64,000 nucleotides of DNA from Mesodorylaimus sp. YZB2_4 (Eukaryota; Nematoda; Enoplea; Dorylaimida; Dorylaimidae). Below the pieces are notes generated by a model, which worked only from the letters and a program-made list of their open reading frames with translations, searched no databases and had not been told where the DNA came from. How positions within the stretch are numbered: the first letter of the stretch is position 1; every line of letters starts with the position of its first letter. The translations under genes and the position numbers were made by a program. Positions 10,705 to 21,670 of this stretch are shown piece after piece. The stretch spans positions 62,001-126,000 of the forward strand of contig JASANH010001643.1 of assembly GCA_030248295.1 (NCBI GenBank). Reading direction: 5' to 3'.

Positions 10705-12156
10705 ATGATCGCTGTTTCTTCATGTCTTGTGTGTGTATTGTTGTACTCTATTGCTTGTGTTGGGAGCACGAAATCAGTACCAGCACCTGGTGATGATCCA
10801 GTACAGGCAGCAAGTATTTGTTTCCCAGCATGTACGGGGTCGACAAGCACCACCACTACGACCATGACCACGGACACCCCCACTCTTACAACCACAGGCA
10901 CCACTAACCTGACCAGCACCAGCACCACCACGACCGCGATACCCACCACTACCCCGACCAGCACCACGACAGCAAGCACCACTCCTACTACAATAGCCAG
11001 CACCACTACGACCACGACAACAGACACCACCACTCCGACAACTACAGCCACCACTTCCTCTTCCAGCACCACTACAGCAAGCACCACTCCGGCCACGACA
11101 CCCATCACCACTGTGACCACGATACCCACCACTACTCCGACCATGATCACAGACACCACAACTCCGACAGCCACAGGCACCACTACCCCAACCAGCACCA
11201 GCACCACCACGAACACAACAACCAGCACCATTCTGACCACAGTACCAACTACAACCATACACACCACCACTCTGACAACCACAGGCACCACTACCCCAAC
11301 CAGAACCAGCGCCACCACGGCCACGATACCCACCACCACTCCACCCACGACCACAGCCCCGACCAGCAGCACGACAGCAAGCACCACTTCGACAATGACA
11401 CCCACAACCACTCCGACAACGACAGCCACAACCACTCCGACCACCACAACCACAACCACTACCACTCCGACAACGGGAGACACCACTACTCCGACCAGAA
11501 GCAGCACCACCACGGCCACGATACTCACTACCACTCCAACCACGAGCACAGCCCCGACCAGCACCACGACAGCAAGCACCACTCCGACCATGACACCCAC
11601 AACCACTACCACTCCGACAACGGGAGACACCACTACTCCGACCAGAAGCAGCACCACCACGGCCACGATACCCACCACCACTCCAACCACGACCACAGCC
11701 CCGACCAGCACCACGACAGCAAGCACCACTCCGACCATGACACCCACAACCACTCCGACCACCACAACCACAACCACAACCACTCCGACAACGACAACGA
11801 CAACGACAGATACCACCACTCCGACCACGACCACCAGGCCAGCTTGTGAAAAAAGCTATGATGAGGATGAGTGCTGCTGCTGTGACGAAAGTGAATCAAG
11901 CTCAGAAGATGACGATTGCTGTTGCTGCGAAGAAAGTGAATCGAATGAGGAACCATGTTTCGCAGAATATGATAGCCGTTTTACTAGCTATGAATATTTT
12001 TACCCAAGACCCAAAGGCAATCGACTTGGCAGAAGAAGAAGGAGGGCAAGTGTTAAAAGCTTCAAAGACCAAGGTCCAGGTGAAAAGGGCTCTAACGATG
12101 GTCATCGCCTTCATCTTGTTGGTTTCGAGCAGGCACTCGTACCTTCTCTTATTTGA
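10705..12156 (+). CDS. Secreted Thr-rich mucin-like protein, second intact paralogue (483 aa)
   Basis: It has the same layout as the gene at 7866: leader MIAVSSCLVCVLLYSIACVGS, the linker TKSVPAPGDDP, a Thr/Pro/Ser repeat region, then DEDECCCCDESESS, DDDCCCCEESESNEEPC, and YFYPRPKG. The Thr region is more varied, with TTTTASTTP-type and TSTTTA-type units. A short Cys-containing stretch (CFPACTG) follows the leader and is shared with the next paralogue. The C-terminal tail is frame-shifted in character relative to its neighbour: after RRRRRASVKSF it extends to VPSLI instead of ending at GKGH. Function unknown; extracellular location inferred. Confidence 0.8.
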   Translation: MIAVSSCLVCVLLYSIACVGSTKSVPAPGDDPVQAASICFPACTGSTSTTTTTMTTDTPTLTTTGTTNLTSTSTTTTAIPTTTPTSTTTASTTPTTIASTTTTTTTDTTTPTTTATTSSSSTTTASTTPATTPITTVTTIPTTTPTMITDTTTPTATGTTTPTSTSTTTNTTTSTILTTVPTTTIHTTTLTTTGTTTPTRTSATTATIPTTTPPTTTAPTSSTTASTTSTMTPTTTPTTTATTTPTTTTTTTTTPTTGDTTTPTRSSTTTATILTTTPTTSTAPTSTTTASTTPTMTPTTTTTPTTGDTTTPTRSSTTTATIPTTTPTTTTAPTSTTTASTTPTMTPTTTPTTTTTTTTTPTTTTTTTDTTTPTTTTRPACEKSYDEDECCCCDESESSSEDDDCCCCEESESNEEPCFAEYDSRFTSYEYFYPRPKGNRLGRRRRRASVKSFKDQGPGEKGSNDGHRLHLVGFEQALVPSLI

Positions 12157-12590
12157 TACTGCAGCGAGATTACAAAAGCGCTTAAGATAACAGAAATTGA
12201 CTTCACTACTGGACCACACGTGAAAACCATATAATTAATGTTGCTTGATCAAGAGTAAAACCGTTTTATTTGGCATAACCTGACATGAAAAATTATTTTG
12301 GGTTATACAGTACAGCACTTTGTAATTTTATATATTTTAATCACCGTTAGTGGCAGTGGTTCTCGGACAATATCACGCATGGATTCCTCATCAGTACTCG
12401 CTAGCGTACATAAATGTGCATAAATAGTACGTAAATGAGCACATCGGCAGCTAACGCACTTTTTGTGGGTTTTTCCAAGGCCGTACACATGTCTGCTTAA
12501 CGCTCATATTGAGGGCATAGGATCAATGTCGAATGCGTCACTGCAGCATGCAGTTTGGTGGCTTGTCAAGAGTTCATGGAATTGAGAAGA
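12157..12590. other. Intergenic stretch, no gene seen
   Basis: It lies between the second intact secreted paralogue and the 17-bp-repeat element. No recognised coding sequence. Confidence 0.4.
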
Positions 12591-12591
12591 T

Positions 12592-14078
12592 TGTGAGACG
12601 ATTCCCCCACTTGGTCGATTCCCACCAATGAGAGGATTCCCCCACTGAGTCGTTGCCGTCACCTTGTCTGGTGGGTGAATCGACTAGCTGAGACATGCGT
12701 CGTTTCCTCCACTGAGACGGTTTCCCCACCTTGTCTTTTCCCCCACCATCAGTTTTTGAGGTTTCAAATTTTGAGGCTTCGTCTAAGAATAAAGCACTCA
12801 TGCACAAATCGTCATCATTAATCCTAGAAGATATGAAATACGCCTCAAATAGTTCACGATCTTGTTGTTTTACCATTCGATTGCCATGCTAATGCCATGT
12901 TGTAATAGCGGCCTCACAAAGTCTGCTCCTTGGGTCACTCTCGCCTAGTCCAAGGGCAGCATCGACCAATCCGATCCAGCTGGTCCGCTTCAAAACATTT
13001 TAGATTGATGGGGATGACGTACTTAGCACTGCGTCCTCGCAAACCTGCTATGTTTCCTCGCTGTCTCTCTCGGTCAGTCTACTTCAAAGGACACAAGTGA
13101 GAGACAAGCAGAGCATAAAGTGGGATTAAATGCTGATTTGAGAGAAAAAACGGGATTTTCTCATCATAGTATGCCACACCTTATCATTCTTCAGCAGATA
13201 CAGAGCGAACAGTTGCCAATCCTGCCGATCCAGCAGTCGGATTGGATCGGGAACTGATCCACCCCTCAGATCGGTGTTTACGTACATTTGCAATTTGAAC
13301 CGTCTTGAATAGCAGAGAAAACTGGCCTGGTCTTACATTCACTCGTATTGGCAGCGTGTCAAATATCCTTCCTGAAATACTCGAAGGAGTTCAAAAAGTT
13401 TGTAGCCTGAATACCTTGCACATGAGCTGCAGCGCCGAAATTTTACTTTACACTTTTCACATTCTACAAGCCTATCACACTTGTACCACCTGTTGCAACC
13501 CAAGTCGTGTCTGCACATCAGGCGAAAAATGATGGCGGGGAAACGACACGGTGGGGGAACCGGCACAGTCGGGGAAACGTCACATGCCTCAGTGAGTTCA
13601 AGTTCAAGTTCAAGCTTTACTGCGACCCAAAGCAGCAAGAGCGCACTTACTGGGGCAGACACAAACTGGATAAAAAAAAAGAGAAAAGAGAATCATGCGT
13701 TAAATGTCATCAAACGAACAGTCGAATTAAAATTACTGAGAGAAGAAAAAACAACATCCTCAGATAACGAATTCCATAAAGACATAGTCGAATATTCGAA
13801 AGACTGCGTAAAAGACACCGTGCGATGTTTCTGTAAAACCAAATGATGACTGCCAGTAAGACGGGTGCTGCAGCGTTGACCAGTATTTTGCTTGTGAACA
13901 AAATTGATGTTTGGGTAGTCGTGGTGGCCATGGTAAAATTTGTAGAATTGGGAAAGCTTCAAATGTCTCCTCCGATCTGACAGCAGTGAGTCGATTACCC
14001 CACCAGGCACGGTGGGGGAATCGACGCAGTGGGGTAATCGTCTCAGTGGGGGAGTCGACCAAGTGGGGAAACGTCACG
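12592..14078. mobile_element. FB-like element: inverted arrays of 17-bp repeats
   Basis: At about 12592-12755 there are tandem degenerate units of about 17 bp, complementary to TGGGGGAATCGTCTCAG. At about 13535-13590 and 13985-14078 the same units occur in the opposite orientation. The outer ends therefore form imperfect inverted repeats of about 65 bp built from tandem units, the arrangement known for Drosophila foldback (FB) elements. The core encodes nothing recognisable. I could not define a target duplication. Confidence 0.55.
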
Positions 14079-14079
14079 G

Positions 14080-14972
14080 GACCATTGAGATATGGGTGTA
14101 GAACTAAACTCCCATTGGCAAGCAGGAGATACATTATTGAGCCGTCGCAAGTTTGCAAGGTCTGACGATGAGTGCTCAGATGATAACTGTAAGCGAGGCT
14201 ACAGTTAGACAGTGACATGCTATGAAGGCTGTAGAAAGTACTGTTCTCTGTACCTTCTGTCATTTCACTGAGTAACGTTACACGTATGTAGTTCCTTGTT
14301 CAGATAAGTATATCTGATGAGCCATGCTGGAAGGTCAGAAGTCAACTGTCGAATTGAATTGAGGGGAGCCATACAATTAAACGTACTGTACGCTCGAAAA
14401 TCTGCCTTTTGCAGTGAATAAGCAATACAAATACTGTTCTCATTGCAGCACATCGGCAGGTCTCATAGTGCCCTGTTTGTCGTCTCGGTAACCGAAACGT
14501 TACACACGAACGTCTATGCATGCGTGGTCAGTAAATCGTAAAGGGCAGGCTCAATTTAAAACCACCAGTCGCTTGTTGTGATCATATTCGAGACGCAACT
14601 ACAGTATGAGGGGTGATGCTCCGATTCGACTTTTGGTCGATTCGAAGTGACTGATAGTAAAACGGAACGATTTCCACGGACACACCTGCTTGGTAGAAAA
14701 CAAGCAGAACACCGTGTTATAAAAAGAATTAAAATTTGCATATCTCCCGTTATTGGTGATTGCGCCTGGGCCTGCTTACATTAGAACGATGACAGTCGAG
14801 TGCGAATTGATTACGCACTGAATTTGCAAGTCGATTCTGTTTGCTTTCGTAGGGATAAAGACTAATCGTGAGTGCAGCCAGAACGATCAAGTCACAGGAA
14901 GTCCGACAACCGGCTACCTGCCTTTAGCTGTTATACACTACAGGAATCGTTCCGTCTGATTCGGGTCATAGA
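14080..14972. other. Intergenic stretch upstream of the collagen-like paralogue
   Basis: No gene seen. The conserved motif AATTTGCAAGTCGATTCT is at about 14820-14838. Confidence 0.45.
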
Positions 14973-16811
14973 ATGATCCCAGTATCTTTATGTATTGTGG
15001 GCGTATTGTTGTCCTATACCGTCTGTACTGACAGCACAAAATCAGTGCCAGCAAAAACTGATGATCTAGCTAAGCCCAAGATTTGTTTCCCTGCTTGTGT
15101 GGGAACAACAACAACAACGACCAGACCTACCACAACAACAACCACCAGGCCAACCACCACAACAACCACCAGGCCAACCACGACAAAGCCAACTACTGAG
15201 ACGACCACGTCTAATGTAATTACGGAAACAGCTAAGCCAAAACCTGGAATAACGACAAAATCCGATGCCCCAGTGACTATCAGTTCTCCCGTAACGCTAC
15301 CACCTATCATCACAACTCCCACCACCACCACCACCGTTCGAATCACAGCCGCGCCAAGGGCAAGTAGAGAATCAAGCTTATCAGAAGAGGATGACTGTTG
15401 TTGCTGTAAAGAAAGTGAATCAAGTGAATCAAGCGAAGAACCATGCTCAGCTGAAGACGACAGTCGTTCCAAGAGTCGTGAACGTCCAAGACCAAAACCA
15501 AAACCGTCGGGACTGAAAGGCAAAGGATCTCGCGGAAGAAAGTCAGGCGGGGATGGTGATCAAGGTGGCCGTGGTCCAGCTGGAAAGGGCGATCAAGGTG
15601 GGCGTGGTCCAGGCGGTAAGGGTACTCAAGAAGGCCGAGGTCCAGGCGATAAGGGCGATCAAGGTGGGCGTGGTCCAGCTGGAAAGGGCGGTCAAGAAGG
15701 GCGTGGTCCAGGCGATAAGGGCGATCAAGGAGGTCGTGGTCCAGCTGGAAAGGGCGGTCAAGGTGGGCGTAATCCAGGCGGTAAGGGTACTCAAGAAGGC
15801 CGAGGTCCAGGCGATAAGGGCGATCAAGGTGGGCGTGGTCCAGCTGGAAAGGGCGGTCAAGGTGGGCGTGGTCCAGGCGATAAGGGCGATCAAGGAGGTC
15901 GTGGTCCAGCTGGAAAGGGCGGTCAAGGTGGGCGTGGTCCAGGCGATAAGGGCGATCAAGGAGTCTCCAGCGAAAGGCGTCAAGGTGGGCGTGGTCCAGG
16001 CGATAAGGGCGATCAAGGAGGTCGTGGTCCAGCTGGAAAGGGCGGTCAAGGTGGGCGTGGTCCAGGCGATAAGGGCGATCAAGGAGGTCGTGGTCCAGCT
16101 GGAAAGGGCGGTCAAGGTGGGCGTGGTCCAGGCGATAAGGGCGATCAAGGAGGTCGTGGTCCAGCTGGAAAGGGCGGTCAAGGTGGGCGTGGTCCAGGCG
16201 ATAAGGGCGATCAAGGAGGTCGTGGTCCAGCTGGAAAGGGCGGTCAAGGTGGGCGTGGTCCAGGCGATAAGGGCGATCAAGGAGGTCGTGGTCCAGCTGG
16301 AAAGGGCGGTCAAGGTGGGCGTGGTCCAGGCGATAAGGGTGATCAAGAAGGCGGAGGTCCAGGCGGGAAGGGCGATCAAGGAGGTCGTGGTCCTGGCGGT
16401 AAGGACGATCAAGGAGGCCGTAGTCAAGGCGGTAACAGTGGGGGCCGCAGTGGTGGGAAGAGCTCTCATGGCAGCCATAGTAGCTCTGCTTCTGGTGGAA
16501 GGAGCGATCACAGAGGTCGTGGTTCAGGTGGAAAGAGTGCTCAAAGAGGCTCAGGCGAAAGAGGGGCGCAGAGTGGACGAGGAGGAGGTAAATCAGGCCC
16601 AAAAAATGTTGGAAAGCCAAAGTATGAGCCGAAAGGACCGCGGCCAGCTGCAAAGTCGAGAGAAGGCGGAGCTGGAAAAGGACCAGCAGTTACACTGAAT
16701 TTACCCGTTAAAGAAGGCCCAAGCCAACTGAGTGTTGGAATTCCAAAAACTACTGGCCCCAAGCAAGGTATTCGAAATAGCCATCCTAGCCGACAGACCG
16801 CGAGAGGATAA
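14973..16811 (+). CDS. Secreted Thr-rich, CCCC, collagen-like repeat protein (612 aa)
   Basis: This is the longest member of the array. It has leader MIPVSLCIVGVLLSYTVC, the linker STKSVPAKTDD, CFPACVG, a short Thr-rich stretch, and the acidic module reduced to one CCCC block plus SEEPC. A Gly-rich domain of about 300 residues (about 15550-16430) follows. Its unit is 22 residues (66 bp), with seven G-X-Y triplets and then one extra proline, so the triplet phase breaks once per unit. That differs from a continuous collagen helix. The tail (about 16430-16811) is Gly/Ser/Lys rich and basic. One unit near 15961-15981 is altered (GVSSERRQ). Near-identity of the units suggests recent unequal exchange. 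A structural matrix or adhesive role is inference only. Confidence 0.8.
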   Translation: MIPVSLCIVGVLLSYTVCTDSTKSVPAKTDDLAKPKICFPACVGTTTTTTRPTTTTTTRPTTTTTTRPTTTKPTTETTTSNVITETAKPKPGITTKSDAPVTISSPVTLPPIITTPTTTTTVRITAAPRASRESSLSEEDDCCCCKESESSESSEEPCSAEDDSRSKSRERPRPKPKPSGLKGKGSRGRKSGGDGDQGGRGPAGKGDQGGRGPGGKGTQEGRGPGDKGDQGGRGPAGKGGQEGRGPGDKGDQGGRGPAGKGGQGGRNPGGKGTQEGRGPGDKGDQGGRGPAGKGGQGGRGPGDKGDQGGRGPAGKGGQGGRGPGDKGDQGVSSERRQGGRGPGDKGDQGGRGPAGKGGQGGRGPGDKGDQGGRGPAGKGGQGGRGPGDKGDQGGRGPAGKGGQGGRGPGDKGDQGGRGPAGKGGQGGRGPGDKGDQGGRGPAGKGGQGGRGPGDKGDQEGGGPGGKGDQGGRGPGGKDDQGGRSQGGNSGGRSGGKSSHGSHSSSASGGRSDHRGRGSGGKSAQRGSGERGAQSGRGGGKSGPKNVGKPKYEPKGPRPAAKSREGGAGKGPAVTLNLPVKEGPSQLSVGIPKTTGPKQGIRNSHPSRQTARG

Positions 16812-18505
16812 AGATGTGATCATTGTGCAGCCCATGTTCATTTTTTTCTCACAGTGTATGCACTCGTCCAGTACATTTTGCATTAGGCACTTTGTACAAT
16901 GCTGAAAGTAAATTATTGCAAGGGGCTTGTACTGTAGTGCAGTGCAGCGGCCGAGGTCCAACTGGGAAGGGCGATTAAGGAGGTTCAAGAAGGGAGGAGG
17001 AGGAAGACACACTATATATTCCAAGAAACCAGCGCATGATGTTCCCCCGCCCTTTTTCCTGAATTCAAGCGTCTGTGTATAGGTTTTGATCTGTGTCTTC
17101 ATACGATGGGGTACATGACTGTTACAGCATCTCTCTTATTCGTAACGTTTGCTCTTCGGTCTTTATTCATGATGATATTAGTCTCTGTCTTTCATTTATC
17201 CCTAGAACTACTGTACGTTAGAGGCTGTGGTGTGCGCTGTTGCAGTGTGGATAAAACTGCCAGGCGCTGAAGCCTCCTCCCCTGAACACTTCGTTCTGAC
17301 CAGTCCCTCGCAATTTGCACTTGATCCGCCAAGGGCTGCATAGAGCCGATACGAGACGGCTTCCTTGCACAATCACCAATGATGTGAGTTTCGATGAAGA
17401 GTGACATTTCTCTTTCTTTTGCGCAATCTGCAGTTAAGATCGGCTTAGAAATGACAGGGCTCACGATCAGACCAAGATACTGCACACCAGGCTTTGAGCG
17501 GAGAATACTGGAGGCGTGTTCACTTTCAACTGGCAAGTGAGCTGCGTGATGCCAGCAGGTTAGCTTATATTGGCTTCATCCTAATGTTTACACAGATTGC
17601 TATGTCTCCCTAGTGCTGCTCAAAACAAACAATAGTCTCAAGACTTCGCTCTTCGTCTTTCCAATAACTGCATTGCACTGAGTAACTAGGTTTGACAATA
17701 ACAATTTTGTCGCAGCTTGGCCGGGACGCTCCATTTGCTTTGCCTATTCAGGCTTAAGTTATCGGGTTCTAATCATTTTTCTCGAACCCATTAACTCAGC
17801 CGTCTTTTTTTCCCAAATCGCTTTGAGCCAACTGAACCGACAAACACAACAAGCCCGAGCCATGAGCTTTACTGATGTCAATTACGTGTCGCGAGCCGCT
17901 TTTCCGTTGGCTACACCCCAGCTCGTCCAATTCGATTGGCATGAGAAGAAAAGACCACTAGCATGGCTCCTCTTTGCAAGCACTGGGTGCGTGCATGCTA
18001 GGACATACGCGGCACGAAATACAAATGGTCAGGGAGTCGTTGACGCAGAACAAATTTTCGCATTAGCGCTTGTTCCTTTCCCTCTTCGGTTCATGTCCAC
18101 TCCCTCGGACCTGGCATCTCTTCGGCCAGTATTTCAAACAAGCTTCGCTGATTGTCCCAACCGTCCGCGCTTCGATGCCGATAGCTGTCTCCCTCTCGAC
18201 CTTGCGTATCGATCGGTATGTGGATTGGATAGATGAGGAACGGCTTGCATTATGCTCGAGATATGTGTGTGTTAGCCAGCCCCGGGACAGCGACACGGGC
18301 GAAGCCTACTGCTCATCGTGCGTGTTCTACTTGTTGGCGCATAGGGAGAAGAATAATAAAGGCTTCGACAGAGCGCGGCAAGGAGGTCGCACGAGAAGAC
18401 TGTACCCATCTTCACATTATTTATTAAGCCTTTGAGGCTTCTGATGTCAAATTGAAGCTTGCCTACTGACTCCACTCGCTCCATATTCTCGTATGTTCGT
18501 AAATC
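16812..18505. other. Intergenic stretch with array-flank repeats
   Basis: No gene seen. A fragment at about 16945-16985 (CGGCCGAGGTCCAACTGGGAAGG) resembles the coding Gly repeat of the preceding gene and is probably a relic of it. Blocks at 17565-17595 and 17663-17790 match flanks near 6150, 6540 and 7080. Confidence 0.45.
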
Positions 18506-20475
18506 ATGCGGCCTCATGGACATGGCGGAGTGGTGTCTGTGCTATGCCCGTGTTTATCTGGCTCCAAAGCCGATGAAGATGAGGGCAACGACGGCGTGTC
18601 GGATAGGGAAGTCAACGAAAATCAGAAATCACCATTCATTGGCACACAGACGGATGAGGCGGAAGCGAGTGGTGGGAACAAGATTTCCTGCGTTATTCGA
18701 AAGATTAGCACAAAGAAATCTAGCAAGGACGATCCATCCTTGCCGCCTACAAGTCGAAGGAGCAAAGCGGATGGAACTGATCAGGATGAGATTACATTCG
18801 AGTTCGAGCGTCAGTCGAATGCTTCTTCAATGCACCAAATCCCATCCTTGCACACCGAGATGGATTTGTGCCCTGGCCGAGACCTCGGCAGTCACAGTGG
18901 AAGTCGAGCACGATCCACGGCTAGTCGTCACTCGGTTGACGACGCTGGAAGCTATCGCTCTGGATTAAAAATTGATCGGACGCCATCTCTGTCCTATTGC
19001 AGCGAAGCGGGTGTGGCGAAGAGTTCGTCGGTACTGGTCAACATACCGTCTAGTCGTGGCAGCTTGAGCTCCTTCGGTCGATGGTCAGCAAGAAGAACGC
19101 CTAGCCCAGAAGCCATTCGTAAAGGTAAGTGGAGTACGTAACCAGGAATCCAGGAATGGCACGGTATCCCTACGCTAAACGGCTACAGATAACCTTGATG
19201 AGTCTGAAACGTGCCAGCCATGAAATGGCCTTGTACTTGCCTGCCAATGTCTATTTTTTTTGCTTGGGTTCTCAAAGTTTCAGTGACCACTAAATATGGA
19301 CAAGATATTTATGGAAGCAACTAGCTTTTGCCGGAAGCTGTGTCACAAAAACAAGCCTGCCTTGACCTTTTCATGCAGCCTTTGAGCGAACCATTTATTT
19401 CAAAGCAGACCTTCTCGAAAGATCTGTCCTTGTCATCGTCCATGCTTCGCTGGCTCGATCCTTTTAAAATGCTTGTGCTCATCGAAAACAAGGTCAATGG
19501 CCTTTCCAAGAGCGCCTTGCGCTGCATACCAACTGCTGGTGATAGACGGGTAGCGAATTATGCGACCGTGACCAGCGAAGATAACTAGTTTTATGAGACC
19601 CAGCAGCCCACCTTTTTTCCAAGTTGTATTGAACACCAACTAAATACTGTAGGTGCTGTTGTGACGCAGTTTGATTCCTGTTTCAGGTCTGCTTTCCTCA
19701 CCCCATTATCCTCAACTCACCTTGTTAAGCATATGTGTGTTGTTATCACCCGTTTTCATATCAAAACATGCCTACATACATAAGTCTAGTGCGCACCACA
19801 CTTATCGTTAGTTCTAGACAATGCGTTCGGCTAGTGACTTATCACGCTTAACTTATTCGAGAACCAATTAGCGCTGAATCTTTTATCAGCCCTAAAATGT
19901 CAGTTGTAAACAGTGCCAGCCACATCCATAAAGGCTGTTTTCTCCTTTAAGACACGCTCGCTCTTTCATTATGCATGTTTACGAGAGCGAACACCCGTGA
20001 GGGGGGCGTGGGGCGCCTTGACGAATGAAATACGCCTCCAATTTGACACCTACTACACTTTATCCATTTTCTTCGGGGAAGAATGAGAGATGCCTGCTTT
20101 GCTGCATATTGGCGAAGACTTCTTGGCGAATAGCAAAAAATCTAGTCTAGACTAAAGGCCATGGGAAAAGTCTAGGATTGCTATCACTACCCACCAGCCC
20201 GAGCGAATACCCGTGGAGGTGTATCCCACATAGGAAACCCAACCGAGTGTTTTCCCCGGAGGTATGGCGTCATTCTAGCCCTATATATGTCTGAACTACT
20301 AAGAATGGTGTTTCTATTTTCAGGTTCCTTAACACACTCGAATGCCCTTGAAGCCACGGTGACCTCGTCCCAGAACCAAATCAGCCGCGCTGATATTCAA
20401 AATTCCACACCAGCCATATCGCCTTCTTGGTCGAGTCGTAATGCTATTTGCCAAGAAAGAAAAGTCACATCCTGA
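18506..20475 (+). CDS. Uncharacterised Ser-rich protein, two-exon model (256 aa)
   Basis: I do not recognise it. Exon 1 (18506-19124) begins MRPHGHGG and has a Cys-Pro-Cys near the N terminus (VLCPCLSG). It is hydrophilic, Ser/Arg/Asp rich, and ends SARRTPSPEAIRK before a GTAAGT donor. The first downstream exon that fits the phase is 20324-20475, after TTCTATTTTCAG; it is also Ser/Thr rich and ends in TGA. The phases agree, giving 771 nt. The 1.2-kb intron is long for this window, so exons could be missing. There is no predicted membrane segment. It looks like a disordered, possibly phosphorylated cytoplasmic protein. Confidence 0.4.
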
Positions 20476-21670
20476 ACAACTACTGTAGAAATCTGCGATG
20501 CGAATTTGGACCATGTCCTAGAGTCGTGCTAATTTTCTTTGACTTTTTGTTGTGAAGAGACACATAATCAGTATTTTGTGAGAACAATTTCATGAAAACT
20601 TTGTACAGTATGCTGCGAGTTTCAATTCAAAGGACAGTGTTGACAGCCGTGCCTACACGGGGTGTCCGCGTGGCACCCTGGGACCCCACTGACAGTGAGC
20701 TGATGAGAAGCAACCGCTGAGACAACAAGCAGCGGATTGAATAGCAAGCGCTCTTTGAAGTCTTCTGAAACTTTAGCTGCAGATCAGCACATGCTAGTAG
20801 AGATTTAGGGGAAGGAGTACAGCTGACTTGTGAGAACAGACTCTTAGTTTTTATTTTCATCCAGTGCACTAAGGTACAATTTATGCCCTAGTCCACTTAA
20901 TGGTAATGCGGGTTCACTCACAGGTGCAATCGTGTCCCCCGTCACGTCATCGTGCGGCCACTTCCACACTAATCGTAGGAAGCATCAGTTTATGTTTTTC
21001 TCGGTGATTGACCTGTCGCTGTCAGTCCTTGCTCGCAACTCACATCAGTGCCCCATCCATGAGGCCTATGCTGTTAAATCTAGTATCCATATTCAGCGCG
21101 TGGCCTGTACCGCTGGACAGAGTCTATTGACCACATGACAGCTGCACGGCAAAGTACCTGTTTGGCCTTCTTGATTGTGTCTTATGTCATACATGTTGAC
21201 TTGTTCACTGGCGCTCACGTTGGAGCGGCTGTAAAAGAAGAACTCACTGCACCAATCTCATCTGGGGGTCTGAGTTAATCAAGTTGGCCAATTAGCCTTC
21301 GTCATACCGACTAGTCGTGTAGTATCCCGCGACGTACCTTTTGTTAACTAGAGCGAATTCTACGGGAGGTACCTACAGTATTTTAGGTGCAGGCAAATGC
21401 ACGGACCCAGTTGCGTCAACATTGACTATCCTCCTCCCCTCAGATCGTCTCCAGCCCCAAATGTATCATACTCCCGCTTCCGCGCTGTTGTTTCACTTCA
21501 TCATTAGCATTCATGACACATCGTCTGCGAGGAGGTTTTTAAAAAATTTATTTAGCAAAAAACAGATGCTCTCATGGGCGGCTCCTAGAAGACCCTGCAC
21601 TGTATTTGGTATAAAACCCGACCTATGACGGCAGTCTCACATCCCACTGTACTGTCAGCTACGTAGATGC
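20476..21670. other. Intergenic stretch, no gene seen
   Basis: It lies upstream of the aquaporin. Only short open frames without recognisable features. Confidence 0.4.

Noticed and set aside
10614-11834. Minus-strand Val-rich open frame of 406 codons
   Set aside because: The same shadow of a Thr-rich repeat; no start context or domain.
12592-14078. CRISPR array
   Set aside because: Units are degenerate, contiguous without spacers, and in both orientations, in animal DNA.
15343-16698. Long open frames antisense to, and in another frame of, the collagen-like repeat
   Set aside because: A 66-bp repeat keeps several frames open at once. The frame with the leader and the CCCC block is the real one.
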